A DNA stretch of 64,000 bases from Bacteroides fluxus YIT 12057 (GCF_000195635.1 NZ_GL882630.1:62001-126000); one strand, 5' to 3'. Counted from the first letter of the stretch, positions 9,141-18,538 are shown. Notes: a model not told the origin generated them from the sequence alone. A program made the numbers and translations.

Positions 9141-11198
9141 TTATTTTTTTAGTTCGGGATAACTGATACGGGTATGGTAAATCGTCTTTAGCTTCTCTTT
9201 AAACACGCTTTTTATGGTAGCGATGTCCTTGAAGGTGATGGGGCATTCCTTGAAATAACCTTCCGCTACCTGTGAATCTATAATCTTATCTACCAGGCTA
9301 CTGATGCTTTCTTCCGTATATTCGGGCAGGCTGCGTGAGGCTGCTTCCACGGCGTCTGCCATCATCAGGATGGCTTGTTCTTTGGTGAACGGATTCGGGC
9401 CGGGATAGGTGAAAAGTTCATCATTGGGCTCTTCTCCGGGATGCTCGTTCTTCCAGGAGATATAGAAATACTTCGTCTTTCCGCGTCCGTGATGGGTGGT
9501 GATGAAATCCTTGATTACCTTGGGCAGGTTGTTCTTTTCCGCCAATTTGATGCCGTCTGTCACGTGGCTGATGACTACCTGCGCACTTTGCTCGTAACTG
9601 AGGTTTTTATGCGGATTGACGCCTGATTGGTTTTCCGTGAAGAAAACCGGATTTTCCATCTTCCCGATGTCGTGGTACAGAGCTCCGGTACGCACCAACT
9701 GGCTTTTGGCATCAATGCTGTTGGCTGCTTCTGCAGCAAGGTTGGCTACCTGCATGGAGTGCTGGAAGGTTCCGGGGACCGTTTCGGACATGCGGCGCAG
9801 CAGGCTGTTGTTGATATTGGATAGCTCCACCAAGGTTACGTTGGAGGTAAAACCGAAAGTCTTTTCCACCAGGAAGAGTAACGGGTAAGTGAACAGGAGC
9901 AGCACGCCGTTGATGATGAAATAGGTGTACATGCTTCCATTGATTTTCGACAAATCATTTTCTGTAATCAATTCAAAGGCAAAATAGACAGCCGCATAAG
10001 TCAGTATGACAAGGAACGCCGTGCGGAACAGCTGCGAACGTTGCGAGAGTTCCCGTAAGCTGAAGATAGCCACCAATCCGGCCGAGAGTTGCAACAGGAT
10101 GAATTCGTGCGGATAGCGCAGACAGATGGAGCAGATCAGTATCGTGACAGCTTGTGTAAGGAATGCCGTGCGCGAGTCAAGGAACACGCGGATAATGATG
10201 GGCAATACGGCATAGGGCAGGATATATACGTTGAATATGTTGTTTTCCACCATGAGCGCCGTTACTACGCAATAGAACATGATGAGGGTGAAAAGTAGGG
10301 AGAGGCGTCCTTTGCGTTCGTAATAATCTTTGCGGAACAGTTCGAGGTAAAGCATGAAGCACAGGATGAAAATGCTTACATACAAGATTTGCCCTACTAA
10401 CATTAGACGTTTTTGCCCGATGGATTCACTGCGCTTGATAGACTCTTTTCGCAGGCTTTCAAGGATATTGTAAGTCTCTTGGCTGACAATTTCACCGCGG
10501 TCTATGATTTTCTGTCCACTGAGGACAATGCCGTTGGCCCAGGAGTAATTGTCCAGAATTTCCTTCTTGGCTGTTTCCGTGCGCTGCTCGTCATAAGTCA
10601 GGTTCGGGAATATATATTCATTCAATGAACATTGGCGGAGGATTTCCGGACGGTAGTGCAGGGTGTCGGCGGTAAGGATGTAGTTATAGGCATCTTTTAC
10701 AGAATATAGCTTGTCGGCGCTTTGTTGGTTGGCAAGTTTGTCGTCGATGATCATGATGGCAGAGGTGCTGTCCTTGTGTAGCTTGGCCAGGCTTTCTGTC
10801 GAAAGGATTCCGGCACGATACACTTCCGAGAACTTTCTTTCCAGATACCGGATGTAGTCTGTGGAGGGCAATACACCACGCAGGTCGGTCTGGTAATCGT
10901 CCCTCAATTTCTTGATGATGTCTTTCTCTATGGTTTTATCCAACTGGAAATAAGGCTGGAAACGGGCAAGTATGCTGTCTTGCTCACGCTTCACTACTTG
11001 GTCATCTTTATAGATGGGAAAGTCGAAAGTGGCCATCAGCTGTCCATATTTCCAGGGTTTGTCGATGTCGAATTGGTAGTTGAATTTGCCGTCTCGTGGC
11101 AGAAAATAGACAATAACCGCCACCGTACCGGCAAATATCAGTGCTTTATAGAGCAAATCTCTAAAAGAGAATTTCTTTTTAGTCTTGAAATAACTCAT
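9141..11198 (-). CDS. 7TM-HD family phosphodiesterase (PgpH-like, probable cyclic-di-AMP hydrolase)
   Basis: 685 residues. Order: short cytoplasmic start, one membrane helix (about 18-36), a long extracytoplasmic region (about 40-270, 7TMR-HDED type), a bundle of about seven membrane helices (about 280-460) and a cytoplasmic HD domain with the metal-binding HD pair in LYHDIGKM and further His residues in VISHVTDG and ITTHHGRG. This architecture matches PgpH (YqfF), which cleaves cyclic di-AMP to pApA in Firmicutes and Bacteroidota. The ATG at 11198 is chosen over one 13 codons earlier because the family begins with a basic soluble segment and the earlier one would sit in promoter-like sequence. 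Substrate is inferred from the family. Confidence 0.88.
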   Translation of the reverse strand: MSYFKTKKKFSFRDLLYKALIFAGTVAVIVYFLPRDGKFNYQFDIDKPWKYGQLMATFDFPIYKDDQVVKREQDSILARFQPYFQLDKTIEKDIIKKLRDDYQTDLRGVLPSTDYIRYLERKFSEVYRAGILSTESLAKLHKDSTSAIMIIDDKLANQQSADKLYSVKDAYNYILTADTLHYRPEILRQCSLNEYIFPNLTYDEQRTETAKKEILDNYSWANGIVLSGQKIIDRGEIVSQETYNILESLRKESIKRSESIGQKRLMLVGQILYVSIFILCFMLYLELFRKDYYERKGRLSLLFTLIMFYCVVTALMVENNIFNVYILPYAVLPIIIRVFLDSRTAFLTQAVTILICSICLRYPHEFILLQLSAGLVAIFSLRELSQRSQLFRTAFLVILTYAAVYFAFELITENDLSKINGSMYTYFIINGVLLLFTYPLLFLVEKTFGFTSNVTLVELSNINNSLLRRMSETVPGTFQHSMQVANLAAEAANSIDAKSQLVRTGALYHDIGKMENPVFFTENQSGVNPHKNLSYEQSAQVVISHVTDGIKLAEKNNLPKVIKDFITTHHGRGKTKYFYISWKNEHPGEEPNDELFTYPGPNPFTKEQAILMMADAVEAASRSLPEYTEESISSLVDKIIDSQVAEGYFKECPITFKDIATIKSVFKEKLKTIYHTRISYPELKK

Positions 11199-11256
11199 AT
11201 CAGTTGAAATTTTTGCGAAAAGTACAAAAAAAAACATTAGTGTGGAAAAAAAGGTT

Positions 11257-11264
11257 TAATTTTG
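11257..11264 (+). promoter_or_regulatory. gltX -7 promoter box
   Basis: TAATTTTG matches TAnnTTTG and lies 31 bases before the gltX start. The -33 region (about 11233-11240) is a poor match. Confidence 0.55.
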
Positions 11265-11295
11265 CCGTCTAATTTATTTATAAGTAAGGTAGATT

Positions 11296-12822
11296 ATGAC
11301 AGAAAGAAGAGTCAGAGTCCGTTTTGCCCCGAGTCCTACGGGGGCGTTGCACATTGGTGGTGTGCGCACAGCTTTGTATAACTATCTCTTTGCGCGTCAG
11401 CATGGAGGAGATTTGATTTTCCGCATAGAAGATACTGATTCCAACCGTTTTGTGCCCGGTGCCGAAGAGTACATTTTGGAATCTTTCAAGTGGTTGGGCA
11501 TTCCTTTCGATGAAGGAGTGAGTTTCGGTGGGAATCACGGTCCTTACCGTCAGTCGGAACGCCGCGAGATATACAAGAAGTATGTACAGGTGTTATTGGA
11601 TGCAGGCAAGGCGTACATCGCTTTTGATACTCCGGAAGAACTGGAAGCCAAGCGCGCTGAAATAGCTAATTTCCAGTATGATGCTTCTACCCGTATGCAG
11701 ATGCGCAATTCATTGACTCTTTCCAAGGAAGAAGTGGATGCCTTGATTGCAGCCGGCAAGCAGTATGTGGTGCGTTTCAAGATAGAACCGAATGAGGACG
11801 TGCATATCAATGACCTGATTCGTGGTGAAGTGGTTATCAACTCTTCCATCCTTGATGATAAGGTTCTCTATAAGTCGGCGGACGAATTGCCTACCTATCA
11901 CTTGGCGAATATTGTGGATGACCATCTGATGGAAGTTTCACACGTCATTCGCGGTGAGGAGTGGTTGCCTTCCGCTCCGTTGCATGTTTTGCTGTACCGT
12001 GCTTTTGGCTGGGCGGATAGCATGCCCGCTTTTGCCCATCTGCCTCTGCTGCTGAAACCTGAAGGCAACGGCAAGTTAAGCAAGCGTGACGGTGACCGTC
12101 TCGGCTTTCCTGTTTTTCCTTTGGAATGGCATGATCCCAAGACAGGAGATGTTTCCTCGGGATACCGTGAGTCGGGGTATCTGCCCGAAGCTGTCATTAA
12201 CTTTCTGGCACTTTTGGGGTGGAATCCGGGCAATGACCAGGAATTGATGTCGATGGATGAACTGGTAAAACTGTTCGACTTGAGCCATTGCAGCAAGTCA
12301 GGTGCAAAGTTTGACTATAAGAAAGGTATCTGGTTTAATCACGAGTACATCATGATGAAACCGGACGAAGAGATTGCTGCTCTGTTTCGCCCTGTGTTGA
12401 AAACCAATGGGATAGATGCAGACCGATATAGCGATGAGTTCCTTACTAAAGTAGTGTCTCTGGTGAAAGGCCGTGTCAATTTTGTGAAAGAGTTGTGGGA
12501 GCAGACCCGTTTCTTCTTCGTGGCGCCTGAAGCATATGCCGAGAAGGATGTGAAGAAACGTTGGTCGGAAGATACCCCCCGTATCATGAATGAACTGATG
12601 GACGTGCTGCGTGGCATGGATGATTTCTCGTCCAAACCTTCTGAAGACATTGTTATTGGCTGGATTACGGAGCGTGGTTATCACATGGGCAATGTAATGA
12701 ATGCTTTCCGTCTGTCGGTAGTAGGAGAGTGCAAAGGACCGCACATGTTTGATATTACCGAACTGATTGGTAAGGAAGAAACACTGGCTCGTATTCAACG
12801 TGCTATCGAGACCTTAAAATAA
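11296..12822 (+). CDS. gltX: Glutamyl-tRNA synthetase
   Basis: 508 residues; charges tRNA-Glu (and, in species lacking GlnRS, tRNA-Gln). The class I signature appears as PTGALHIGG near the N-terminus and the KMSKS loop as KLSKRDG near residue 260. [11 protein letters not shown] and [14 protein letters not shown] are family motifs. The C-terminal anticodon-binding domain is complete. It is transcribed away from the HD phosphodiesterase gene and is followed 54 bases later by waaA on the same strand. Confidence 0.97.
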   Translation: MTERRVRVRFAPSPTGALHIGGVRTALYNYLFARQHGGDLIFRIEDTDSNRFVPGAEEYILESFKWLGIPFDEGVSFGGNHGPYRQSERREIYKKYVQVLLDAGKAYIAFDTPEELEAKRAEIANFQYDASTRMQMRNSLTLSKEEVDALIAAGKQYVVRFKIEPNEDVHINDLIRGEVVINSSILDDKVLYKSADELPTYHLANIVDDHLMEVSHVIRGEEWLPSAPLHVLLYRAFGWADSMPAFAHLPLLLKPEGNGKLSKRDGDRLGFPVFPLEWHDPKTGDVSSGYRESGYLPEAVINFLALLGWNPGNDQELMSMDELVKLFDLSHCSKSGAKFDYKKGIWFNHEYIMMKPDEEIAALFRPVLKTNGIDADRYSDEFLTKVVSLVKGRVNFVKELWEQTRFFFVAPEAYAEKDVKKRWSEDTPRIMNELMDVLRGMDDFSSKPSEDIVIGWITERGYHMGNVMNAFRLSVVGECKGPHMFDITELIGKEETLARIQRAIETLK

Positions 12823-12876
12823 TGAGGAACTTTTATTTTTCATTCTTCATTTTTCATTCTTAATTCTGAAAGAAGT

Positions 12877-14097
12877 ATGTTCTACGACCTGGCAATCGCT
12901 GTCTATGACATTCTGGTGCATCTGGCTGCTCCGTTTAGCCGCAAGCCTCGCAAAATGATGAAGGGCCATTGGGTGGTGTATGAACTTCTCCGTCAGCAAC
13001 TGGAGAAGGATGTGCGCTATATTTGGTTCCATGCCGCTTCTTTGGGAGAATTTGAGCAAGGACGTCCGCTAATCGAGAAAATCCGTGCCAAATATCCGGA
13101 TTACGGTATTCTGCTGACTTTCTTTTCACCTTCGGGTTATGAGGTCCGTAAGAACTACAGGGGGGCGGATGTGGTTTGTTATCTGCCTTTTGACAAGCCT
13201 CGTAATGTAAAGAAGTTCCTGGATATTGTGAATCCGTGTATGGCGTTCTTTATCAAGTATGAGTTTTGGAAAAACTATTTGGATGAATTGCATAAGCGCC
13301 GTATTCCGGTATATAGCGTTTCTTCCATATTCCGTCGTGGGCAGGTTTTCTTCAAGTGGTATGGCGGCACATATCGTAATGTCTTGAGGGACTTTGATCA
13401 TCTGTTTGTACAGAATGAACGTTCCAAACGTTATTTGTCCAAGATTGGCATTAACCGTGCGACGGTGGTGGGTGATACCCGTTTTGACCGTGTGCTTCAG
13501 ATTCGCGAAGAGGCGAAAGATCTGCCGTTAGTGGAACTTTTCAAGGACAACACCATGACTTTTGTGGCAGGAAGTTCCTGGCAGCCGGATGAAGATTTGT
13601 TTATTGAGTATTTCAACCAGCATCCTGAGTTAAAGTTGATTATCGCCCCGCATGTCATTGATGAGAATCATCTGGTAGAGATTATCCGTAAACTGAAACG
13701 TCCGTATGTACGTTATACCCGTGCCGACGAGAAGAATGTACGTAAGGCTGATTGTTTGATTATAGACTGTTTCGGTCTGCTTTCGTCTATTTACCGTTAT
13801 GGTGAGATTGCTTATATCGGTGGCGGATTCGGTGTCGGTATTCATAATACATTGGAGGCCGCCGTTTATGGTATTCCCGTTGTTTTCGGGCCTAAGTACC
13901 AAAAATTTCAGGAGGCTATTCAGTTGTTGGAAGCAAAAGGCGCTTTCTCCATCAAGGATTATGAAGAACTGAAAACGTTGCTTGACCGTATGTTGGCGGA
14001 TGAAGCTTTCCTGCATGAAGTGGGAATGAATGCTGGGAATTATGTAACCGGCAATGCTGGAGCTACGGATAAGATTTTGAGTATGATAAACTTCTAA
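12877..14097 (+). CDS. waaA: 3-deoxy-D-manno-octulosonic acid (Kdo) transferase
   Basis: 406 residues, a GT30 enzyme anchored by an N-terminal hydrophobic stretch (about 1-20). It adds Kdo to lipid A precursor at the inner face of the inner membrane. HAASLGEFEQGRPLI contains the conserved catalytic Glu and TFFSPSGYE continues the N-terminal glycosyltransferase domain; the C-terminal domain has GGGFGVGIHNTLEAAVYG and VVFGPKYQKFQEA for donor binding. Slightly shorter than the E. coli protein (425), normal for Bacteroidota. The gene ends at a strong two-way terminator. Confidence 0.93.
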   Translation: MFYDLAIAVYDILVHLAAPFSRKPRKMMKGHWVVYELLRQQLEKDVRYIWFHAASLGEFEQGRPLIEKIRAKYPDYGILLTFFSPSGYEVRKNYRGADVVCYLPFDKPRNVKKFLDIVNPCMAFFIKYEFWKNYLDELHKRRIPVYSVSSIFRRGQVFFKWYGGTYRNVLRDFDHLFVQNERSKRYLSKIGINRATVVGDTRFDRVLQIREEAKDLPLVELFKDNTMTFVAGSSWQPDEDLFIEYFNQHPELKLIIAPHVIDENHLVEIIRKLKRPYVRYTRADEKNVRKADCLIIDCFGLLSSIYRYGEIAYIGGGFGVGIHNTLEAAVYGIPVVFGPKYQKFQEAIQLLEAKGAFSIKDYEELKTLLDRMLADEAFLHEVGMNAGNYVTGNAGATDKILSMINF

Positions 14098-14141
14098 AAA
14101 AATGTCTCAAAGTAGAATCGATGCTACTTTGAGACATTTTT
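14098..14141. terminator. Bidirectional terminator between convergent genes
   Basis: An 18-base perfect stem (14098-14115 with 14124-14141) and an 8-base loop. A and T runs at the two edges of the stem give a T tract in either direction, so it can end both waaA and the convergent operon. Confidence 0.9.
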
Positions 14142-14142
14142 C

Positions 14143-14655
14143 TTATTTATACCAGTCAGAATACATTAGGTAATTGTGTGCAATCTTCTGGTTTAGTTCC
14201 TTGGCTTGTTTTGGGTCAACTTTTTTGATAAATTTGGCAGGAACCCCTCCCCAAATACTTCCGGGTTCTATCACGGTATTGCTCAATACTAAAGAACCGG
14301 CGGCTACGATAGCCCCTTCTCCCACCACTGCGTGGTCAAGAATGGTAGAGCCCATTCCTATTAAGGCATAATCTTTGATGGTGGCTCCGTGGATAGTTAC
14401 ATTATGTCCTACGGAAACGTGGTTCCCTATTTCTATAGTTGATTTTTCATATAAAGTATGTAATACGCTTCCGTCTTGGATGTTTACCCCGTTCCCAATA
14501 CGGATAGAATTAACGTCGCCGCGAAGTACGGTACTGAACCAAATGCTGCAGTCACGCCCCGTTTTTACATCTCCGATAATGGCTGCATTGTCTGCCAGGA
14601 AACAATTCTCTCCGAATTCGGGAGTGAATCCTCTTACTGATTTTATTAATGCCAT
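14143..14655 (-). CDS. Gamma-carbonic-anhydrase-like protein (left-handed beta-helix)
   Basis: 170 residues of hexapeptide repeats (patterns such as VGHNVT, IHGATI, VVGEGA, IVAAGS, VIEPGS), which form a left-handed beta helix trimer. The His in SVLHT and the two in GHNVTIHG match the zinc ligands of the gamma carbonic anhydrase family. Close relatives (YrdA, PaaY, CaiE types) have uncertain or weak enzyme activity, so hydration of carbon dioxide is possible but not shown. It is the second gene of an operon after the aminopeptidase P gene, with a 40-base gap. Confidence 0.85.
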   Translation of the reverse strand: MALIKSVRGFTPEFGENCFLADNAAIIGDVKTGRDCSIWFSTVLRGDVNSIRIGNGVNIQDGSVLHTLYEKSTIEIGNHVSVGHNVTIHGATIKDYALIGMGSTILDHAVVGEGAIVAAGSLVLSNTVIEPGSIWGGVPAKFIKKVDPKQAKELNQKIAHNYLMYSDWYK

Positions 14656-14695
14656 TCTTAATTATGATTTAATGATTGTCCTAATGATTTAATGA

Positions 14696-16483
14696 TTACT
14701 TCAATGCTTTACATGCTTCTTTCAACCATTTCCGTTCCTCATTGTTCAGGTCGGGTGACAGTTTCTCATAAACATTCCGGTGGTATTCATCCAGCCACCC
14801 TATTTCTTCTTCCGTCAGCATCTCTTTGATGATACCTTTCTTGCAGATAGGGCAAAGGGTGATTGTCTCGAACTTCAGATAGTTGCCGAACATGCCTTCT
14901 CCGGCAGGGGCAGTCAATATGAGATTTTCCGTCCGTATTCCGTGGCTGCCTGCTTTATAGACACCTGGTTCATTAGACGTAACCATTCCTGCTTGTAAAG
15001 TTACCGGATTTTCGTTCATACGGATGCTTTGAGGCCCTTCGTGCACGTTAAGGAAATGACCTACGCCATGTCCTGTTCCATGTAGGAAGTTCATACGGTA
15101 CTTCCATATCGGCATGCGGGCCAGTACATCCAGTTGGGTGCCTCGTGTGCCTTCTGGAAATACGGCCATAGCCAGGTCAATGTGCCCTTTCAGGATTAAT
15201 GTGTAGTCTGCTTTCTCTTCTTCGGTCAGTTTGCCCAAGGCGATAGTACGGGTGATGTCGGTAGTACCGTCTAAGTATTGTGCTCCTGAATCTAGTAGAA
15301 GAAAACTCTCGGGAAGTACCGGGATATCTGTTTCCGGAGTAGCCTCATAGTGGACGATGGCGCCATGTTCTTTGTATCCTGCGATGGTGTCAAAACTTTC
15401 GCCCATATAAAGAGGTTGTGCCGCACGGAATTCGTGCAGTTTCTTGTCTATGCTGATTTCCGTTTCTTTGCCTGTAGGCACTGCTTCCTCCAACCATTTC
15501 AGAAATTTCACTAAAGCTACTCCGTCGCGTTGCATAGCGGCATGAATGCCTGCAATTTCCTGTTCGTTGCGGATGGCTTTGAGGAGGGCTATCGGTGAAC
15601 ATGCATCGATAATCTGGCAGTAATCCGGTGAAATGGCTGAATAAACGGCATAGTTTGTCTTGGCGGTGTCAAGCATGATGCTGTTATAGGGCATATTTCT
15701 TAAAAAGCATTCAATCTCTTCGTAAGAGTGGATGTCGATGCCGGCCTCTTTTAAATGAGTAGAAAGTTCCCTTGTTACTTTTGGAGGCTGGATGAAAAAG
15801 TGCGCCTCCTCTTCAGTGATTAGTAGGTAGCTGACCACTACAGGGTTGCAATGCACGTCATTGCCGCGTATGTTTAATGCCCATGCTATCTCGTCCAATG
15901 CCGATACCAATAATGTTTCCGTTCCTGTCTTTTTCATTTCCTGCCGGATGGCTGCTAATTTTTCCGGACAGCTTTTTCCGGCATATTTCATTTCGTGGAT
16001 GAAAGCCGGCGCCTCAGGCATGGATGGCCTGTCGGTCCATATCTCAGCCATCGGGTCGTCGATACTTTTGATAGTGATTCTATTTTGGACTAAATCGTCT
16101 TGCAGAGCCATGACTTTGGCCGTAGAAAATACTTTCCCGTCAATTCCTACTATCGTATCGGCTTCTAGATTGGTTTTTAGAAAATCCGGAATACTGGGTG
16201 TTTCGGGCAACATTTCCTTGTATAAATCTATACCGCTGCCTTCTAGTTGTTGCGCAGCCTGAAGAAAATAGCGGGAATCTGTCCATAGTCCTGCTTTCTT
16301 GGCTGTGATAACCACTGTGCCTGCCGAACCTGTAAATCCCGATATCCACTCCCTTGATTTCCAGTGTGGTGCTACATATTCGCTTAAGTGCGGGTCGGTG
16401 CTGGGGATAATGAAAGCGTCAATACCTTCTCTTTTTAGTAATGCTCGTAGAGCATCTATACGTTGATTGATTGGTTGGTTCAT
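14696..16483 (-). CDS. Xaa-Pro aminopeptidase (aminopeptidase P, M24B)
   Basis: 595 residues; removes N-terminal residues that precede proline. Two creatinase-like N-terminal domains (about 1-300) are followed by a pita-bread metallopeptidase domain and an M24 C-terminal extension, as in the long eukaryote-like form. The five metal ligands are visible: Asp in LDSGAQYLDG and Asp in TTDITRT, His in GTGHGVGHFLN, Glu in TSNEPGVY and Glu in RTENL. No signal peptide, so probably cytoplasmic. A TAACTTTG box on the minus strand at 16575-16582 may drive it with a leader of about 85 bases. Confidence 0.94.
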   Translation of the reverse strand: MNQPINQRIDALRALLKREGIDAFIIPSTDPHLSEYVAPHWKSREWISGFTGSAGTVVITAKKAGLWTDSRYFLQAAQQLEGSGIDLYKEMLPETPSIPDFLKTNLEADTIVGIDGKVFSTAKVMALQDDLVQNRITIKSIDDPMAEIWTDRPSMPEAPAFIHEMKYAGKSCPEKLAAIRQEMKKTGTETLLVSALDEIAWALNIRGNDVHCNPVVVSYLLITEEEAHFFIQPPKVTRELSTHLKEAGIDIHSYEEIECFLRNMPYNSIMLDTAKTNYAVYSAISPDYCQIIDACSPIALLKAIRNEQEIAGIHAAMQRDGVALVKFLKWLEEAVPTGKETEISIDKKLHEFRAAQPLYMGESFDTIAGYKEHGAIVHYEATPETDIPVLPESFLLLDSGAQYLDGTTDITRTIALGKLTEEEKADYTLILKGHIDLAMAVFPEGTRGTQLDVLARMPIWKYRMNFLHGTGHGVGHFLNVHEGPQSIRMNENPVTLQAGMVTSNEPGVYKAGSHGIRTENLILTAPAGEGMFGNYLKFETITLCPICKKGIIKEMLTEEEIGWLDEYHRNVYEKLSPDLNNEERKWLKEACKALK

Positions 16484-16574
16484 ACTACTTATATATTATA
16501 TTGTTTGGTTATTGTATTGTTCAGCTCTATTATATTTCATACTGTTTATAGTGATATAGATTCTTTTAGTTCTC

Positions 16575-16582
16575 CAAAGTTA
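16575..16582 (-). promoter_or_regulatory. Possible -7 box for the aminopeptidase P operon
   Basis: Reads TAACTTTG on the minus strand, a full match to TAnnTTTG. No clear -33 box at the right distance, so the call is tentative. Confidence 0.35.
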
Positions 16583-16620
16583 CTTACTTTCCTTCAATAA
16601 TCCGGCAGGCAATCTGTATT

Positions 16621-16870
16621 TTATTTAACCTTCATGGCTCGTGCCATATTATTCTTATTGCACTTGAACGATAATTCGATAGTTTGCCGAGATTTCCGCA
16701 CTCGTCAGGGCTTGCTATCCTGGAGTTGCTGGAGAACCTCTTCTTCTTGCATGTATAAGCGGGCGGAAGCTCCGACAAACTTAGGATGACGGGTATGTTG
16801 GCAGTTTGAAGGTGAACCTGGTGTAAATCTGTAGTGCACTAAATTCCCGTTTAGGAGGTTATGCGGATAA
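16621..16870 (-). pseudogene. Interrupted open frame upstream of rpsU (unrecognised)
   Basis: The gap 16484-16979 holds no intact gene. On the minus strand one frame stays open from about 16870 down to a TGA at 16705-16707 and then continues in the same frame to a TAA at 16621. The translation looks protein-like rather than random (for example RHPKFVGASARLYMQEEE, then VLQQLQDSKP, stop, then RQTIELSFKCNKNNMARA). No known domain is recognised. It may be a decayed gene, a piece of a conserved Bacteroides repeat, or chance; the single in-frame stop argues against a functional gene. Confidence 0.35.
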
Positions 16871-16895
16871 TTATATTGTTTTTTTTGCCGAAAGT

Positions 16896-16926
16896 TTTGT
16901 GAATAAAGAAAGTATGTGTAATTTTG
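16896..16926 (+). promoter_or_regulatory. rpsU promoter
   Basis: TTTG at 16896-16899, 19 bases, then TAATTTTG at 16919-16926: a full match to the Bacteroides housekeeping promoter, 54 bases before rpsU. Confidence 0.8.
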
Positions 16927-16979
16927 CGGCTCAATTTAATCGTGAGATTTTTAAACATTAACATTTTAAAAGAAAGAAA

Positions 16980-17171
16980 ATGATTGTAGTACCTGTAAAA
17001 GAAGGCGAAAACATTGAAAAAGCGCTGAAGAAGTTCAAAAGAAAATTTGAAAAGACTGGCACAGTTAAGGAATTGAGACGCAGACAGCAGTTTGATAAAC
17101 CGTCTGTAACTAAAAGACTTAAGAAAGAACGTGCCGTTTACGTTCAACAACTTCAGCAAGTAGAAGATTAA
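16980..17171 (+). CDS. rpsU: 30S ribosomal protein S21
   Basis: 63 residues, very basic, with the family start MIVVPVKEGENIEKALKKF and a helical Arg/Lys-rich tail. bS21 sits next to the 3' end of 16S rRNA. In related Bacteroidota it helps hide the anti-Shine-Dalgarno sequence, and in Flavobacteriia its own gene carries a strong Shine-Dalgarno site; here the leader ends AAAAGAAAGAAA with no GGAGG. First gene of the rpsU-xer-hpf group. Confidence 0.96.
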   Translation: MIVVPVKEGENIEKALKKFKRKFEKTGTVKELRRRQQFDKPSVTKRLKKERAVYVQQLQQVED

Positions 17172-17243
17172 TAATTCGTAATTTCCTTTGAATTATTGAA
17201 TTCTTTTTCATACATTCGTTGCATGATTTAGATATGTAGCGAT

Positions 17244-18128
17244 ATGTTGTTGACAGATTCTTTTCTTGATTATCTTCTGTATGAACGGAATTACTCCGAA
17301 GGCACGGTCAAGTACTATCGGTCGGATATTCTTGAACTGCAGGATTTCGGGAAAGAAATGTTGGGAGATTTAACTCCGTCGGACATAGATGCGGAACTGG
17401 TTCGTGAATGGATTGCTTCCTTGATGGACAGAGGTTGTGCTTCTAGTACGATAAACCGAAAGCTAAGTTCTATCCGTGCTTATTATAAGTTTCTCTTGAG
17501 GAGAGGGGAGGTTGCGGTAGATCCGTTGCGGAAAATAACGGGTCCTAAGAAGAAAAAACCGCTACCTGTGTTTCTGCGAGAAGGGGAAATGGATAAGCTT
17601 TTGGATGATACGGACTTTGGCGAGGGATTTGAAGGTTGTCGAAACCACTTGATTATTGAAATGTTTTATGCTACGGGCATGCGGCTTTCGGAATTAATAG
17701 GGTTAGACGACAAAGATGTTGATTATTCCGCTTCTCTCATTAAGGTGACGGGAAAAAGAAATAAGCAGCGTCTGATACCTTTTGATGAAGAGTTGAAGTT
17801 TTCCATGCAAGAATATGTCAATGTGCGGAATGAAACGATTCCGGTTCGCTCGGATGCTTTTTTTGTCCGGGAGAATGGAAAAAGACTTTACCGTAGTATC
17901 GTAGCATACCTTGTGAAACGAAACCTTTCGAAGGTAGTGACTGTAAAAAAAAGAAGCCCTCACGTGTTGAGGCATACCTTTGCGACGGCTATGCTGAACA
18001 ATGGTGCTGATTTGGGTTCTATAAAAGAACTTCTCGGGCACGAGAGTCTGGCGACTACGGAAGTTTACACGCATACTACTTTTGAAGAACTTAAAAAAGT
18101 GTATAATCAGGCCCACCCTCGGGCTTAA
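17244..18128 (+). CDS. Tyrosine recombinase XerC/XerD type
   Basis: 294 residues, the usual Xer length. The N-terminal core-binding domain (about 1-90) contains FLDYLLYERNYSEGTVKYY; the catalytic domain shows Arg in ATGMRLSELIGL, His-x-x-Arg in HVLRHTFAT, His in LLGHESLATTEVY and the final Tyr nucleophile in EVYTH. These fit resolution of chromosome dimers at dif. The setting between rpsU and hpf, with no attachment site or cargo genes, argues for a housekeeping Xer rather than a mobile-element integrase. Whether it is XerC or XerD cannot be told from one copy. Confidence 0.9.
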   Translation: MLLTDSFLDYLLYERNYSEGTVKYYRSDILELQDFGKEMLGDLTPSDIDAELVREWIASLMDRGCASSTINRKLSSIRAYYKFLLRRGEVAVDPLRKITGPKKKKPLPVFLREGEMDKLLDDTDFGEGFEGCRNHLIIEMFYATGMRLSELIGLDDKDVDYSASLIKVTGKRNKQRLIPFDEELKFSMQEYVNVRNETIPVRSDAFFVRENGKRLYRSIVAYLVKRNLSKVVTVKKRSPHVLRHTFATAMLNNGADLGSIKELLGHESLATTEVYTHTTFEELKKVYNQAHPRA

Positions 18129-18131
18129 AGA

Positions 18132-18139
18132 AAAGGAGG
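18132..18139 (+). promoter_or_regulatory. Strong Shine-Dalgarno of hpf
   Basis: AAAGGAGG, 5 bases before the ATG at 18145. Such a perfect site is unusual in Bacteroides and it decides the start codon against an in-frame ATG at 18082 inside the recombinase gene. Confidence 0.7.
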
Positions 18140-18144
18140 TAAGT

Positions 18145-18444
18145 ATGGATGTAAGAATTCAAGCGATTCACTTTGATGCGTCAGAGCAATTGGAAGCCTT
18201 TATTATGAAAAAGGTAGCCAAGTTGGAGAAGTATTACGATGATATAAAGAAAGTAGAGGTGTCATTAAAGGTAGTAAAGCCAGAAACAGCCGGAAATAAA
18301 GATGCAGGGGTGAAATTGTTGGTTCCCAATGATGAGCTTTATGCAAACAAGGTTTGTGATACGTTTGAAGAAGCAATAGATTTGTGTCTGGAAGCTTTGG
18401 AAAAACAGCTGGTTAAGTACAAGGAAAAACAACGGAGCAAATAA
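18145..18444 (+). CDS. hpf: Ribosome hibernation promoting factor, short form (HPF/RaiA family)
   Basis: 99 residues with the beta-alpha-beta-beta-beta-alpha pattern of the S30AE domain (VRIQAIHFDASEQLEAFI, then KKVEVSLKV, then KVCDTFEEAIDLCLEALEKQ). It lacks the long C-terminal extension of the Gram-positive form. It binds the 30S decoding region and stores ribosomes in inactive form during slow growth. It follows the recombinase gene by 16 bases and is placed between ribosomal genes, consistent with its role. Confidence 0.92.
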   Translation: MDVRIQAIHFDASEQLEAFIMKKVAKLEKYYDDIKKVEVSLKVVKPETAGNKDAGVKLLVPNDELYANKVCDTFEEAIDLCLEALEKQLVKYKEKQRSK

Positions 18445-18458
18445 TTTTCCGCTAAAAT

Positions 18459-18489
18459 TTTGCGGGTAAAAAATAAATGTCTAAATTTG
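18459..18489 (+). promoter_or_regulatory. Promoter of the tRNA-tuf operon
   Basis: TTTG at 18459-18462, 19 bases, then TAAATTTG at 18482-18489: a perfect Bacteroides promoter 50 bases before the first tRNA. It probably drives the tRNAs, tuf, secE-nusG and part of the L11-RNA polymerase group. Confidence 0.8.
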
Positions 18490-18538
18490 CAGCCGTTTCG
18501 CTCGCACTATGAACGTTACGGTTGCATTTTTTAAGTTT

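Noticed and set aside
17244-18128. Integrase of a genomic island
   Set aside because: Length, motifs and the rpsU-hpf setting fit a housekeeping Xer protein; no attachment-site repeats at the nearby tRNA genes and no cargo genes.
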